Shown in pieces: positions 49,054-57,368 of a stretch of DNA of 64,000 nucleotides (position 1 is its first letter; every line of letters begins with the position of its first letter). A program made the position numbers and the translations under genes. Source of the stretch: Lysinibacillus_B sp050613145 (GTDB lineage: Bacteria > Bacillota > Bacilli > Bacillales_A > Planococcaceae); NCBI RefSeq assembly GCF_050613145.1, contig NZ_CP192507.1:2604001-2668000 (forward strand), given 5' to 3'. The notes under the pieces were generated by a model. That model saw only the letters and a list, made by a program, of their open reading frames with translations, was not told the origin of the DNA and did not search any database.

Positions 49054-49239
49054 TTATAGAAAAAGGTTGCCGGACAAAATACCGACAACCTTAAAAAGCC
49101 TTATGTTGTTTCTGCTTAATTTTTTGACGATGTAGTTACCGATAATGCCAATCCAAAGTATGGCTACAACATAAAATATGTATTGTGAAATAAAATCTCT
49201 ACCGATATTAAAAGCAGTTAAAGTAATTGGCATATACAC
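49054..49239 (-). CDS. Doubtful small membrane protein frame
   Basis: The 61 codons include two hydrophobic stretches (ISQYIFYVVAILWIGIIGNYIV and LFKVVGILSGNLFL). The last 15 codons are the arms of a strong terminator hairpin, so a real gene should have stopped earlier. A frameshift near the AAAAAATTAAG run would give a stop just before the hairpin. The start has no good ribosome site. It may be a decayed or shorter membrane peptide gene, or nothing. Confidence 0.25.
   Translation of the reverse strand: MYMPITLTAFNIGRDFISQYIFYVVAILWIGIIGNYIVKKLSRNNIRLFKVVGILSGNLFL
49060..49092 (-). terminator. Hairpin terminator AAGGTTGTCGG/CCGGCAACCTT
   Basis: On the minus strand an 11-bp stem (one G-T) is followed by TTTTTCT. 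It implies a transcription unit ending here from the right, though only a weak frame is seen. Confidence 0.7.
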
Positions 49240-49586
49240 AAATACCCAGTATCTACCACTTCCACATCATCTTATTATCCTCCATTTCAACCTCTTAATC
49301 CTGTAATAACAGTAAAAATTATAATGAACATGTGATACTTGTTTACAATGTAATAATATCTATACAAAAACATTACTTTTAGACTTAAAAACTAGTGATA
49401 CAATAATGAATAATTACCTATTAATTATTAACTTCAGTCATATTTCATACGACATATACTATTCAATTTGCTTACTAAAAATACAGAAGGAGTATTGCCC
49501 AACCTTGTTGATTTACTCTTATGAACTATCGTCTAACTATTTATATTTATGAAAATGTTAATGCGCATCGCATAAGGAGATACTAC

Positions 49587-51278
49587 ATGAAAATTAGTAC
49601 ATTATTAAAAACTACCGCAACCATTACGATCATCTTAATAATGGTAAATGGTTGGAGCATTTATTCTTTATTAAAACATTTGGAAAGCGAAACGAATGCT
49701 TTAACTTTAGACGAAGAGGTAACCTCATTAGTCAACCAACTGCAATCAGCTTCCGATTACATAACAAATGAAGTAAGAGCTTATACGCAATTCGGAGAGA
49801 AAGAACACTATGATAATTATTGGAAAGAAGTGAATGAAACTAAAACAAGTGAACATATTTTTCATAACCTCCAACAACTTGAGGTTCCTACTGAATTGTT
49901 AGAATTGATTGAATTCGCACATCAAAATTCCAGCGGATTAGTATCACTAGAAGAAGATGCAATAAAAGCAGTGGCAGAAGGTGACTTTGAAGAAGCACGA
50001 TTTCTCGTTTTTGGTCCAAAATATAAAATCAGCAAAGGCATTATTGAACAATCTTTAGTGGAATTTAATACAAAATTAGCCTCTTGGACAGATTCCAAAG
50101 TGGCAGAGACCAAACAAAATGTACATACGGGATTAATCATATTAATAGTCTCTGCCTCGCTCGTCATTATATCTATACTTATTGCATTTATCCTTTTATA
50201 CATTAAAGTGAAGCCTTTAGGAAAGCTGACACAAGCGGCAGATGAAATTACCTCTGGAAATTTAAACATAGACAACTTAACTGTAAAGTCAAAAGATGAA
50301 GTGGCTCAGTTGGCATCTTCATTTAATCAAATGGTCATTAATCTAAGAGAGATCTTAACAACCGTCAGTAGAGCAAGTGAGAATTTAACTGCTTCTTCTG
50401 AACGATTAGCAGCGAGTACAGCTCAAACGAGTGAAGCAGCACACCAGGTTAGTTCTTCTATCGAAGAAGTAGCCAATGGGGCAAATCTACAGCTGCAACA
50501 AATACAAGAAAGTACGCAAACAATTACGGAAGTTTCTAAAGGACTTCAGCTGATCGCTCATAATACTTCTTCTGTCGCACAATCTTCGGAAGAGACAACA
50601 CAGAAATCACAAATGGGCGAAAAAAGTATTACGCAAGCAATCGACCAAATGCGAACAATTGAAGAAACGGTGAAAAAGACTGCACAATCGATTGTATTAC
50701 TTAATGAACGTTCAAAAGAAATCGAGAAAATTATTATTGCAATATCAAATATAGCAGACCAAACAAATTTGTTAGCATTGAATGCTGCCATTGAAGCTGC
50801 ACGGGCTGGCGAACATGGAAAAGGGTTCGCTGTAGTGGCTGATGAAGTAAGGAAATTAGCTGAACAGTCCAATACATCTGCCCAGCACATTACACAAATT
50901 ATTCAATCGATCCAATCTGATACACTTGCAACAGTGACGCAAATGAATCATGTTACCGAAAGTGTGTTAGATGGCGTGAAAATCATTGAACATACAGGAG
51001 GATCATTTAAAGAAATATTAGATTCTACTTATTCTATAGCTAGTCAAATCCAAGAAGTATCCGCTATTTCCGAACAAATAGCCGCTAGTGCTGATCAAGT
51101 CAATACTTCCTTTGAATTAGTAATGTCTATTACAGAAAACACCGCCTCAAAAGCACAAACTGTTGCAGGACTTTCTGAGGAACAATATGCTTCTGTGGAG
51201 GAAATTACAGGATCAACGGACGAATTGAGTAAACTTGCTTTAACGTTAAATGATGAAGTAGGGAAATTTAAGTTTTAA
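49587..51278 (+). CDS. Transmembrane methyl-accepting chemotaxis protein
   Basis: The 563-residue receptor has its first membrane helix at about 11-31 and an extracellular four-helix-bundle-type sensor (35-185, HLESETNALTLDEEVTSLVNQL). A second helix (about 188-210) is followed by a HAMP domain (LTQAADEITSGNLNIDNLTVKSKDEVAQLASSFNQM) and a signalling hairpin with tip DQTNLLALNAAIEAARAGEHG and EVRKLAEQSNTSA. It signals to CheA; its ligand is unknown. I start at ATG 49587 behind AAGGAG; the 22-codon upstream extension has no site. A composite repeat element begins at the base after its stop codon. Confidence 0.92.
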   Translation: MKISTLLKTTATITIILIMVNGWSIYSLLKHLESETNALTLDEEVTSLVNQLQSASDYITNEVRAYTQFGEKEHYDNYWKEVNETKTSEHIFHNLQQLEVPTELLELIEFAHQNSSGLVSLEEDAIKAVAEGDFEEARFLVFGPKYKISKGIIEQSLVEFNTKLASWTDSKVAETKQNVHTGLIILIVSASLVIISILIAFILLYIKVKPLGKLTQAADEITSGNLNIDNLTVKSKDEVAQLASSFNQMVINLREILTTVSRASENLTASSERLAASTAQTSEAAHQVSSSIEEVANGANLQLQQIQESTQTITEVSKGLQLIAHNTSSVAQSSEETTQKSQMGEKSITQAIDQMRTIEETVKKTAQSIVLLNERSKEIEKIIIAISNIADQTNLLALNAAIEAARAGEHGKGFAVVADEVRKLAEQSNTSAQHITQIIQSIQSDTLATVTQMNHVTESVLDGVKIIEHTGGSFKEILDSTYSIASQIQEVSAISEQIAASADQVNTSFELVMSITENTASKAQTVAGLSEEQYASVEEITGSTDELSKLALTLNDEVGKFKF

Positions 51279-51922
51279 CTCGTAATGAGTAAAATTTCAT
51301 CCTAAAAATACCAGTTAAATAGTGAAAGGTATGTATCATAGCCTCCGCGCTTTGCCACAGCCTACACAGGAGCTAAAACAGGCGCGGCCTGTTTGGATCT
51401 CCTGTTACGGCTCCTGTGGCTATGGCGCGCTACGGCAAAAGTAAATACTTCTCAATATGCTAGAAAAACATTTCTCTTCTTTAACTTTCTATTTACACAT
51501 ATCGTTGCCTAGTAGCCCCTGTAATCTTTGAGGATATTTATTGTTTTGAGCAAACCATTTTTTATTGAACAATAGTTGCTTGTAGCGGAGGCACGAGAGT
51601 GTAGCTGACGGCATGCGCCTTTCGCTACAGAGCAATGTTTTTCTGCACCGGAAGTGAAGCGGCAGGTGCCAAAGCTTCCTACGGGAAAAGCGTTAAAGGA
51701 ACGAAGGCTAAAACCGTCACGTCCTGTGCCAACGCCTTCGTGACCAACATCATGTTGGCCCCAAGACCCCGCAGGAAATTTATTTGCGACGAAAGCCCAG
51801 CGACAGGAGCACTGAAGCATGAGCGACGAGGAGGCTTGATCTCGCCCGTGGAAAGCGAGTGCCGGAGCGGAAAGCAACGGTTACTTAAATGGTAATATAT
51901 GTTTCACAATTTGTTCATTATG
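51279..51922. mobile_element. Composite TIR-bounded repeat element, copy 1 (about 644 bp)
   Basis: The left end CTCGTAATGAGTAAA and right end TTTGTTCATTATGAA are imperfect inverted repeats. Inside, a module at about 51338-51443 has strong palindromes (CACAGCC...CAGGAGCT, ACAGG-CGCGG-CCTGT, AGGAGCC/GGCTCCT), almost identical to 61807-61918. A further hairpin with arms TGTAGCG/CGCTACA spans 51573-51627, and a module with CCCGCAGGAAATTTATTTGC and GGAGCGGAAAGCAACGG follows. There is no transposase, so it must be non-autonomous. Short frames inside are by-products. It begins directly after the chemoreceptor stop. Confidence 0.7.
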
Positions 51923-51980
51923 AATTTTAATCTTTTTTAGAACGATGACACTTCACTGCTAAACTAAAGTAATATGCAAT

Positions 51981-52019
51981 AAAAAGCGACGACTTATCGT
52001 ATCATGTAGTCGCCGCTTT
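51981..52019 (-). terminator. Terminator of yqhG
   Basis: On the minus strand GCGGCGACT pairs with AGTCGTCGC (one G-T) around 13 bases, followed by TTTTTATT. Confidence 0.78.
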
Positions 52020-52060
52020 ACCTTCTCTATTTTCAACAGCTAAAACCTAACAACTATTTA

Positions 52061-52831
52061 TTACGTCAAATAAAATAATCCCCCGCTCATAATGTCAATG
52101 CAAATTCGCGGCATGTAACGTTCCTCTAATGCTGTTTTTTCAATTTCATAGCATTCTGATTTGTTGTCTACCCCTTCATAAAAATAATCCAGTACACGTA
52201 GCTCCTTGGTTAAACGCTGCTGTGCATCACTTGCCCAAGTGTGCTCCTCCTGATGAATAAGCGCTTCGATTGTTTCATCTAACCGCTTAAGGGCGTGCAA
52301 TGGTTTAATAATATACGGAAGTGCATACACATCCCCTGGTATGTTAGGCGTCAAATGAACGGTGTGTAATGATTCATGGAAACCGTCCTCCATCTCACCT
52401 GTCATTAAATTAATCCCTAATGAATATAACTTTTCTTTCGCGAGATCACATTTGTATGACACTTTATAATTAACACAAAGCCAAGGTGTCAGCGTCGCCC
52501 CGCGCTCTACTTGTTCAAACATTTGGACAAAAGCCCCTAGCTCTTTTGTGACACGAAACAGCTGGGTAAGCCGCGGCGAACCATAATTGACAATTTCTCC
52601 AGCAAGGCCCTGTTGCATATATTGCGAATCTGTAATAAACGTCACTTGCATCGGATTAGGTTCACCATTTGTGCTCTCAATATATTGCCAATAAAAAGGA
52701 CGATTCATCATTTTTTTATCCATATCAATCGTTAATTGGACTGTCATTACATGTGGACTACTCGTTACAATGTCGCAACCTGTTTCCGTAAAAAATGTTT
52801 GTAAATATTGCTGCACTTGTTGTGGGTACAC
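52061..52831 (-). CDS. yqhG: YqhG-family protein
   Basis: The 256-residue protein is a conserved partner of the YqhH helicase in Bacillales: VQQYLQTFFTETGCDIV, MTVQLTIDMDKKMMNRPFYWQYIE, PWLCVNYKVSYKCDLAKEKL, GINLMTGEM. It has no signal or catalytic motif that I recognise. The last residues before the stop are MPRICIDIMSGGLFYL. I prefer GTG 52831 (GAGGG six bases upstream) over the ATG at 52837 that touches the ribosome site. It follows yqhH by 25 bp and is surely co-transcribed. Function unknown. Confidence 0.85.
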   Translation of the reverse strand: MYPQQVQQYLQTFFTETGCDIVTSSPHVMTVQLTIDMDKKMMNRPFYWQYIESTNGEPNPMQVTFITDSQYMQQGLAGEIVNYGSPRLTQLFRVTKELGAFVQMFEQVERGATLTPWLCVNYKVSYKCDLAKEKLYSLGINLMTGEMEDGFHESLHTVHLTPNIPGDVYALPYIIKPLHALKRLDETIEALIHQEEHTWASDAQQRLTKELRVLDYFYEGVDNKSECYEIEKTALEERYMPRICIDIMSGGLFYLT

Positions 52832-52855
52832 AATCATCCCTCACTTATCAATTAA

Positions 52856-54391
52856 TTAAATCGATTTTTCAGATAAAATGGCATCTAGCTCCCCTACTAC
52901 TTTTTCAAACACATCAATTTTTTCACTTAACAAACGAACAATGTCTTCTTCAATCGTATGTTGAATCGCTAAATTATAAATATGCACATCCTGCTCCTGC
53001 CCTAAACGATGGACACGACCAATCCGTTGCTCCAGCTTCATCGGATTCCATGGCAAATCATAATTAATGACATGCGAACAAAACTGTAGATTGATTCCTT
53101 CTCCACCCGATTCAGTCGCAATGAGTACTTGCGCCTTATCTCTAAAAAGCTGCTTCATCCAGTCGCGCTTACTTTTACTAAATTTCCCGTTAAAAGTAAC
53201 ACTCGTTATTCCCTTTGTCTGCAAATACCATTGTAAATACGCTTGTGTTGCACGATATTCTGTAAAAATTAGTACTTTATCATTCGCTTGTTGAATAATT
53301 TCCAATGTTTTTTCTGCCTTTGAGTTAATCTCTAGTGCCATTAACTCTTCAATGAGCCTTTCAATATAATCAATTTCCTCTTCATTCGTACATTTTTGAC
53401 GCATCGTATTGAGGGTTAAATAGGTCGCTTCCTTACTACTACACATTTCTTTAATTAACGTAATCATTGAAAATGCCCCGGAAAATACAGATGAGATATT
53501 TTTTAAATTTAGAATTTGGTTATATACTCGCTGCTCCTCATCTGTAAAACGAATAGATACCATTTCAACACAGCGATTCGTCCATTCAATGCCTGTATCC
53601 TGACGACGATTCCTTACCATCACCTGATGCACAAGCTCCTTTAAAAATTCATCATGCTCTAAATCATATTTACTTGCAGAGAAAGCAGATTGAAATGCCT
53701 CAAAGCTCCCTAAATGACCTGGTTTCAATAAAGAAATTAAATAAAATAGCTCGAACACATTATTTTGAATCGGTGTAGCCGTTAACAATAAACAAAACTT
53801 TTTCTTTAAGCTTTGGACAAATTGGTAGATTTGAGTTTTATGATTTTTTAATTTATGTGCCTCATCAATAATAATCATGTCAAATTGCTGGGTGTAAATT
53901 TGTTCCCTATGTGGACTTTTTTTCGCTGTATCCATACTCATGACGATGATTGGATAGTGGTCAATTTGGGTATTCTTTTTATAGGCATGTGCCGGAATAA
54001 AAAATTTACTGTTTAATTCATCCACCCACTGATTAATAAGGGAAGCTGGCGCTAATATTAAGGCTTTTTTAACAAGCCCGCGAATAAGGTACTCTTTTAA
54101 AATAAGCCCTGCTTCAATTGTTTTCCCAAGACCTACCTCATCAGCTAAAATGGCCTTGCCATTCATTCGCTCAATAACCGTTTCAGCCACTTGTAATTGA
54201 TGTGGCAATGGCGAAAGGTTGGACAGGATTTTAGGGCATTGTAAACCGGAGAAATCAGGAATTAGATTCATTTTCTCCACTTCGTAACTCATATTGTATA
54301 ACTGCCAATTATCCCAAGAGACTTTTTGTTCTAATCGCTCTATAAATCCCTCTTGCCATTCAGACGACCTTTCAATAATTATGCCCGCCAC
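52856..54391 (-). CDS. yqhH: SNF2-family DNA/RNA helicase-like ATPase YqhH
   Basis: The protein has about 510 residues. Motif I is ADEVGLGKTIEAGLI, motif Ia ALILAPASLINQWVDEL, motif II DEAHKLKN, motif III LLLTATPIQN, motif IV IFTEYRATQ, motif V ATESGGEGINLQFCSHVINYDLPWNP and motif VI QRIGRVHRLGQE. Rad54/HepA-like enzymes of this class remodel protein-nucleic-acid complexes. GTG 54391 overlaps the GGGAGG ribosome site. An ATA three codons in sits exactly 8 nt after GGGAGG and aligns with the family N-terminus, so the true start may be ATA 54382. No glycine-cleavage genes follow upstream, unlike B. subtilis. Confidence 0.88.
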   Translation of the reverse strand: MAGIIIERSSEWQEGFIERLEQKVSWDNWQLYNMSYEVEKMNLIPDFSGLQCPKILSNLSPLPHQLQVAETVIERMNGKAILADEVGLGKTIEAGLILKEYLIRGLVKKALILAPASLINQWVDELNSKFFIPAHAYKKNTQIDHYPIIVMSMDTAKKSPHREQIYTQQFDMIIIDEAHKLKNHKTQIYQFVQSLKKKFCLLLTATPIQNNVFELFYLISLLKPGHLGSFEAFQSAFSASKYDLEHDEFLKELVHQVMVRNRRQDTGIEWTNRCVEMVSIRFTDEEQRVYNQILNLKNISSVFSGAFSMITLIKEMCSSKEATYLTLNTMRQKCTNEEEIDYIERLIEELMALEINSKAEKTLEIIQQANDKVLIFTEYRATQAYLQWYLQTKGITSVTFNGKFSKSKRDWMKQLFRDKAQVLIATESGGEGINLQFCSHVINYDLPWNPMKLEQRIGRVHRLGQEQDVHIYNLAIQHTIEEDIVRLLSEKIDVFEKVVGELDAILSEKSI

Positions 54392-54491
54392 CTCCCAACG
54401 TTTTCGCTTAGATTACCCAAAAAAGAAAAAGCTATGTTTGGGAAAAGTAACTAGAAATAATGGGTTGTTGATTTTTGATCACTACTATGTC

Positions 54492-54842
54492 TTAAAACTT
54501 CCAAGCATAGTAAGCCATATTGATAAACACAATAGATATATAACTAGTCATAACGATTAAAAGTAGATGGTAAGCGCTAATAGAAATAATATGTAACGAA
54601 GGATTTACTAAAATTAACAAAACAAGCATGACGGCTAAAAGCCAAAAATAACTTATGTAAATGCCCCGTTCTCTAATTTTTTGTGCTCTTTCATCCTTCG
54701 CTTTAAAATGACTGTCTAAATAAGCTAAGCAAAAGCACATAATCGATATACCGATTATCATTAAACTTTCTGGAAACTTGCCTTGACTAATATGAGCCCA
54801 GTTGATTAGTCCGCCCACTATTAAAAAGAAAAAGTGATCTAT
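54492..54842 (-). CDS. Small membrane protein coupled to an XRE regulator, possible ATA start
   Basis: The product has about 116 residues with three or four hydrophobic segments (IDHFFFLIVGGLINW, LMIIGISIMCFCLAY, WLLAVMLVLLILV, LLLIVMTSYISIVFI) and a charged loop (HFKAKDERAQKIRERG). The layout fits DUF2178-like partners of small XRE regulators. The usual start, GTG 54818, has no ribosome site and would remove the first helix. The frame extends to ATA 54842, exactly 8 nt after GAGGAG and overlapping the regulator stop as ATAG. I use that extent, though start-codon loss is an alternative. Confidence 0.65.
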   Translation of the reverse strand: MDHFFFLIVGGLINWAHISQGKFPESLMIIGISIMCFCLAYLDSHFKAKDERAQKIRERGIYISYFWLLAVMLVLLILVNPSLHIISISAYHLLLIVMTSYISIVFINMAYYAWKF

Positions 54843-55045
54843 TCATTATTCTCCTCCTCGTAAATAAAAATATCTTCAATTTGACAGTTGAACACACTTG
54901 CTAGCTTAAATGCGAGTATGATGGACGGATTATATTTTTCTTTTTCAAGCGAAATAATCGTTTGTCTTGAGACAGCTAATAATTCAGCTAGCTGATCCTG
55001 CGTCATATGATGTTGTGCTCGTAGTTTTTTTATATTGTTTTTCAT
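54839..55045 (-). CDS. Small XRE-family transcriptional regulator
   Basis: The 68-residue protein is little more than a helix-turn-helix: HMTQDQLAELLAVSRQTIISLEKEKYNPSIILAFKLASVFNCQIEDIFIYEEE. This is the YozG/YgzD-like type that typically controls a neighbouring membrane protein. ATG 55045 follows GTGGAGG. A perfect 16-bp palindrome precedes it and probably mediates autorepression. The ribosome site of the following membrane-protein gene lies within its last codons. Confidence 0.87.
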   Translation of the reverse strand: MKNNIKKLRAQHHMTQDQLAELLAVSRQTIISLEKEKYNPSIILAFKLASVFNCQIEDIFIYEEENNE

Positions 55046-55062
55046 ATTTCCTCCACCTAAAA

Positions 55063-55078
55063 GTAAAGTTAACTTTAC
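55063..55078 (-). promoter_or_regulatory. Palindromic operator GTAAAGTTAACTTTAC
   Basis: A perfect 16-bp dyad lies 17 bp before the XRE start codon. The half GTAAAGT recurs nearby in the adjacent hairpin. This is the likely operator for the XRE protein. Confidence 0.65.
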
Positions 55079-55083
55079 ATCGC

Positions 55084-55129
55084 GCTAAAATAAAAGTCAA
55101 GTGTACTTTACATTCCGTTACACTTGACT
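55084..55129 (-). terminator. Terminator of the MerR-family gene
   Basis: On the minus strand AGTCAAGTGTA pairs with TACACTTGACT over 11 bp, followed by TTTTATTTTA. It lies 46 bp after the MerR gene stop. Confidence 0.85.
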
Positions 55130-55174
55130 CTCCTGCTTTATATTTAATTATGATTATCCACATCAATATACTAC

Positions 55175-55924
55175 TTACCCCATCTTATTTTCCCAATAAT
55201 ATTGCATTGCTTGGGCTATCCATTCTTCTTCTTGTTTTGAAAAAGGTGAAGGGAAGAGCTCGGTGTTGTCCTCCATTTCAATCTCTTGACCTTGTAATTC
55301 TTGTACAAGCTCCATTGTGCCTGGGTATACTTCAAGTGCTAAGGCAAAATATTGTTCAATTAATGCTTGAACACCTGAGCTTGCTACATCTTGCCCAAAA
55401 GTCGCTTTTAGTTCATCAAAAAGCCGCGCCATTTTACTGTTTAACTCCATTTGCTTTTCCTCTGATAAACTGTACATTTGCTCAACAGAATGCTTTGGAA
55501 AATAATTTTTCAACCATTCCTTTTGCTCATCCTCTTTATGAATGTTGTGGATAAGGGCCATAAACACATTTGCACTCACTGTTCCTTGCTCCTCCATCAT
55601 AAATAATGCGTGATCAAGTGCACGAATGACGCGGTCAAGATGCTCCCTTTTTTGTACCATCTCCTGCTTTTGAAATTGGAGAGATTCTTGTAAATCCCAA
55701 TCGGTTAAATAAATCAATTCATGAATTTTCTCTAATGAATATCCTAGAAATTTGAGAGAGACAATTTTTTGGAGCTGAATAATATTTTCATCTGAATAAT
55801 AACGGCGCCCAGATGCAGAAAGAAAGGATGGCTTCAATAAATCCATTTCATCGTAATAATGCAATGTCCGAATGGTCATTCCTGTTTTTTTAGCAAATTC
55901 CCCAATAGAATATTGTGTAGACAC
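55175..55924 (-). CDS. MerR-family regulator of the TipA/Mta type
   Basis: The 249-residue protein has an N-terminal MerR domain (YSIGEFAKKTGMTIRTLHYYDEMDLLKPS, GRRYYSDENIIQLQKIVSLK). A long dimerisation helix (about 75-115) is followed by a C-terminal helical TipAS-like ligand domain ending EEEWIAQAMQYYWENKMG. GTG 55924 follows GGAGGG by seven bases; the upstream extension to 56032 would translate the promoter. The promoter has the 19-bp spacer and dyad expected for autoregulation by MerR proteins. No target gene is co-transcribed. Confidence 0.85.
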   Translation of the reverse strand: MSTQYSIGEFAKKTGMTIRTLHYYDEMDLLKPSFLSASGRRYYSDENIIQLQKIVSLKFLGYSLEKIHELIYLTDWDLQESLQFQKQEMVQKREHLDRVIRALDHALFMMEEQGTVSANVFMALIHNIHKEDEQKEWLKNYFPKHSVEQMYSLSEEKQMELNSKMARLFDELKATFGQDVASSGVQALIEQYFALALEVYPGTMELVQELQGQEIEMEDNTELFPSPFSKQEEEWIAQAMQYYWENKMG

Positions 55925-55955
55925 TATGTACCCTCCTTGCTTCATGTTTATACTT

Positions 55956-55986
55956 ATTGTAAAGGCTAACGTAACGTGAGATGCAA
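55956..55986 (-). promoter_or_regulatory. MerR-type promoter with 19-bp spacer and internal dyad
   Basis: On the minus strand the -35 TTGCAT and -10 TACAAT are separated by exactly 19 bp. CTCACGTTACGTTAG within the spacer is an inverted repeat (CTMACGT/ACGTKAG). This is the architecture twisted into an active form by MerR activators such as Mta, BmrR and TipA. Confidence 0.82.
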
Positions 55987-56031
55987 GTGAAAATAGAGTG
56001 ACCAATGCCGTTGTCACTCTATTTCTGAACA

Positions 56032-56556
56032 TTATTCATAGTGTCGAATTAAATTTCGAATTAAGTCCAGCTGCAGTTCATATTGCTTAAAAACATTTTG
56101 AAAAAGCATTTCTGTCACTTCGTCCATCGGCATATGATTTCGTTTTACTTCAATCCCTGCCTTTTGTTGATCTAATTGTGCTTCTAATAATAATTGTTGA
56201 TTTTGTAATGCTTGGCGTATTTCATCCTTCTCCAAATATTGGATAAAACTCAGACCTGTATATAGCTGACTCGGCAAATGGACAGAAGACACTTGCAATG
56301 ATTCTACTAATAGCTGACTAAATTCCTTTTCTCCTGCTGCTGTAATTTTATAGATCGCCTTCGAACGATTACCCGTTTGTTCAATCGCGTCAATTTCAAC
56401 TAACACTTCCTTCTCCATCTTTTTAAGTGCATGATAAATCGACCCAGGCAAAATACCTGCCCATGCATCCGTTTGACTCTTCGTTAATAATTGTTGGATC
56501 TCATACCCAGACATCGGTTTTGATTTTAACAATCCTAAGACCATTAATCTTGTCAT
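56032..56556 (-). CDS. PadR-family transcriptional regulator
   Basis: The 174-residue protein has an N-terminal winged helix (MVLGLLKSKPMSGYEIQQLL, GSIYHALKKMEKEVLVEIDAIEQTGNRSKAIYKITAAGEKEF) and a C-terminal helical domain for dimerisation. ATG 56556 follows GAGGGG. The 20-bp dyad before it recurs before the ABC exporter operon that begins at 58068, so it likely represses itself and that exporter. PadR proteins usually respond to phenolics or drugs exported by their target. Confidence 0.88.
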   Translation of the reverse strand: MTRLMVLGLLKSKPMSGYEIQQLLTKSQTDAWAGILPGSIYHALKKMEKEVLVEIDAIEQTGNRSKAIYKITAAGEKEFSQLLVESLQVSSVHLPSQLYTGLSFIQYLEKDEIRQALQNQQLLLEAQLDQQKAGIEVKRNHMPMDEVTEMLFQNVFKQYELQLDLIRNLIRHYE

Positions 56557-56577
56557 AATGCATACCCCTCAATATTA

Positions 56578-56597
56578 AATATTCAACATTGAGTATT
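56578..56597 (-). promoter_or_regulatory. PadR operator before the regulator gene
   Basis: AATATTCAACATTGAGTATT (plus strand) is a 20-bp dyad. It differs from the copy at 58097-58116 (AATACTCAACGTTGAATATT, itself palindromic) only at positions symmetric in the repeat. Confidence 0.75.
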
Positions 56598-56609
56598 ATA
56601 GCATAAAAA

Positions 56610-57368
56610 TTAGGACGTACGCTTCTTCCAACTTCTCCATTTCCCCTCCTCACTACTCTCCCATTTAAAGGTTGAAATCGATAGTAACAAGGCAAATAAT
56701 AAATAAACAAATAGGGTGCCAAAACCGATCAACAATGTGCCCTCTTCTACTAACAATAACCCTCGAAGTGCCTTCACATAATGTTCGAACGGCAAAACTT
56801 TACCGATGAACACTACCCATCCTGGTGCACGATCAAGGCTGTAAAAAGCTTCACTCATAAAAATCATGGGCAGTTGTATGAAATTAGAAATCATACTGAT
56901 TTGTGCTTCATTACGCGCAAAATTACTTATAACAAAACCGATACTTGTAAAACAAAGTGTCCCTATGCCAATTAGTAAAAACGTTATCAGGAATGTAGTG
57001 CCCGTTACATTTATATCAAACAATAAAATACCCGTTAGCCATATGATGAAATTAATGAGTACACCAACAGATGTTCTTGCAAGCACCATGATGAAGATAA
57101 ATAAAATCAGTGGCATAGGTGTTAGCTTTACTAATTTATACACGCCCCGATTTCGCTGTGCATGTACTTGGAACGCAATCCCTTGCATTCCCCAAAATAT
57201 TGTACTGATAGCTGTAATCCCTGCAACAATTTGCAGTTGCTGTTGACCTTGATCGAAATAATAGCCTAAACCAATCATCATGAGTAATGGAAAGGCTAAT
57301 GAATAAAATACCGTAATCTTATCTCTTACTGCCGTAACAAGCATCAATTTAAAAATTACTTGAAACAT
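56610..57368 (-). CDS. ABC-2 type permease (PadR-controlled exporter)
   Basis: The 252-residue permease has six membrane helices (for example ITVFYSLAFPLLMMIGLGYY, LILFIFIMVLARTSVGVLINFIIWLTGI, FLITFLLIGIGTLCFTSIGFVI) and the ABC-2 motif FIQLPMIFMSEAFYSLDRAPGWVVFIGKVLPFEHYVKALRG. ATG 57368 with GGAGGGG upstream is preferred over 57383. It overlaps the ATPase gene by about 20 nt. It lies directly upstream of padR on the same strand, so padR may be partly read through from this operon. Confidence 0.88.
   Translation of the reverse strand: MFQVIFKLMLVTAVRDKITVFYSLAFPLLMMIGLGYYFDQGQQQLQIVAGITAISTIFWGMQGIAFQVHAQRNRGVYKLVKLTPMPLILFIFIMVLARTSVGVLINFIIWLTGILLFDINVTGTTFLITFLLIGIGTLCFTSIGFVISNFARNEAQISMISNFIQLPMIFMSEAFYSLDRAPGWVVFIGKVLPFEHYVKALRGLLLVEEGTLLIGFGTLFVYLLFALLLSISTFKWESSEEGKWRSWKKRTS

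Larger units (their letters stand above)
48953..49586. other. Intergenic region before a chemoreceptor gene
   Basis: This holds a hairpin terminator at 49060-49092 and one weak minus-strand frame, described separately. The 350 bp before the chemoreceptor are AT-rich. AAGGAGATACTAC precedes its start. I found no sigma-D consensus that I would defend. Confidence 0.4.

Noticed and set aside
51509..51895. Frames of 86-122 codons on both strands inside repeat copy 1
   Set aside because: The sequence is a palindromic repeat also found at 61754-62327, and the frames are not conserved between copies.
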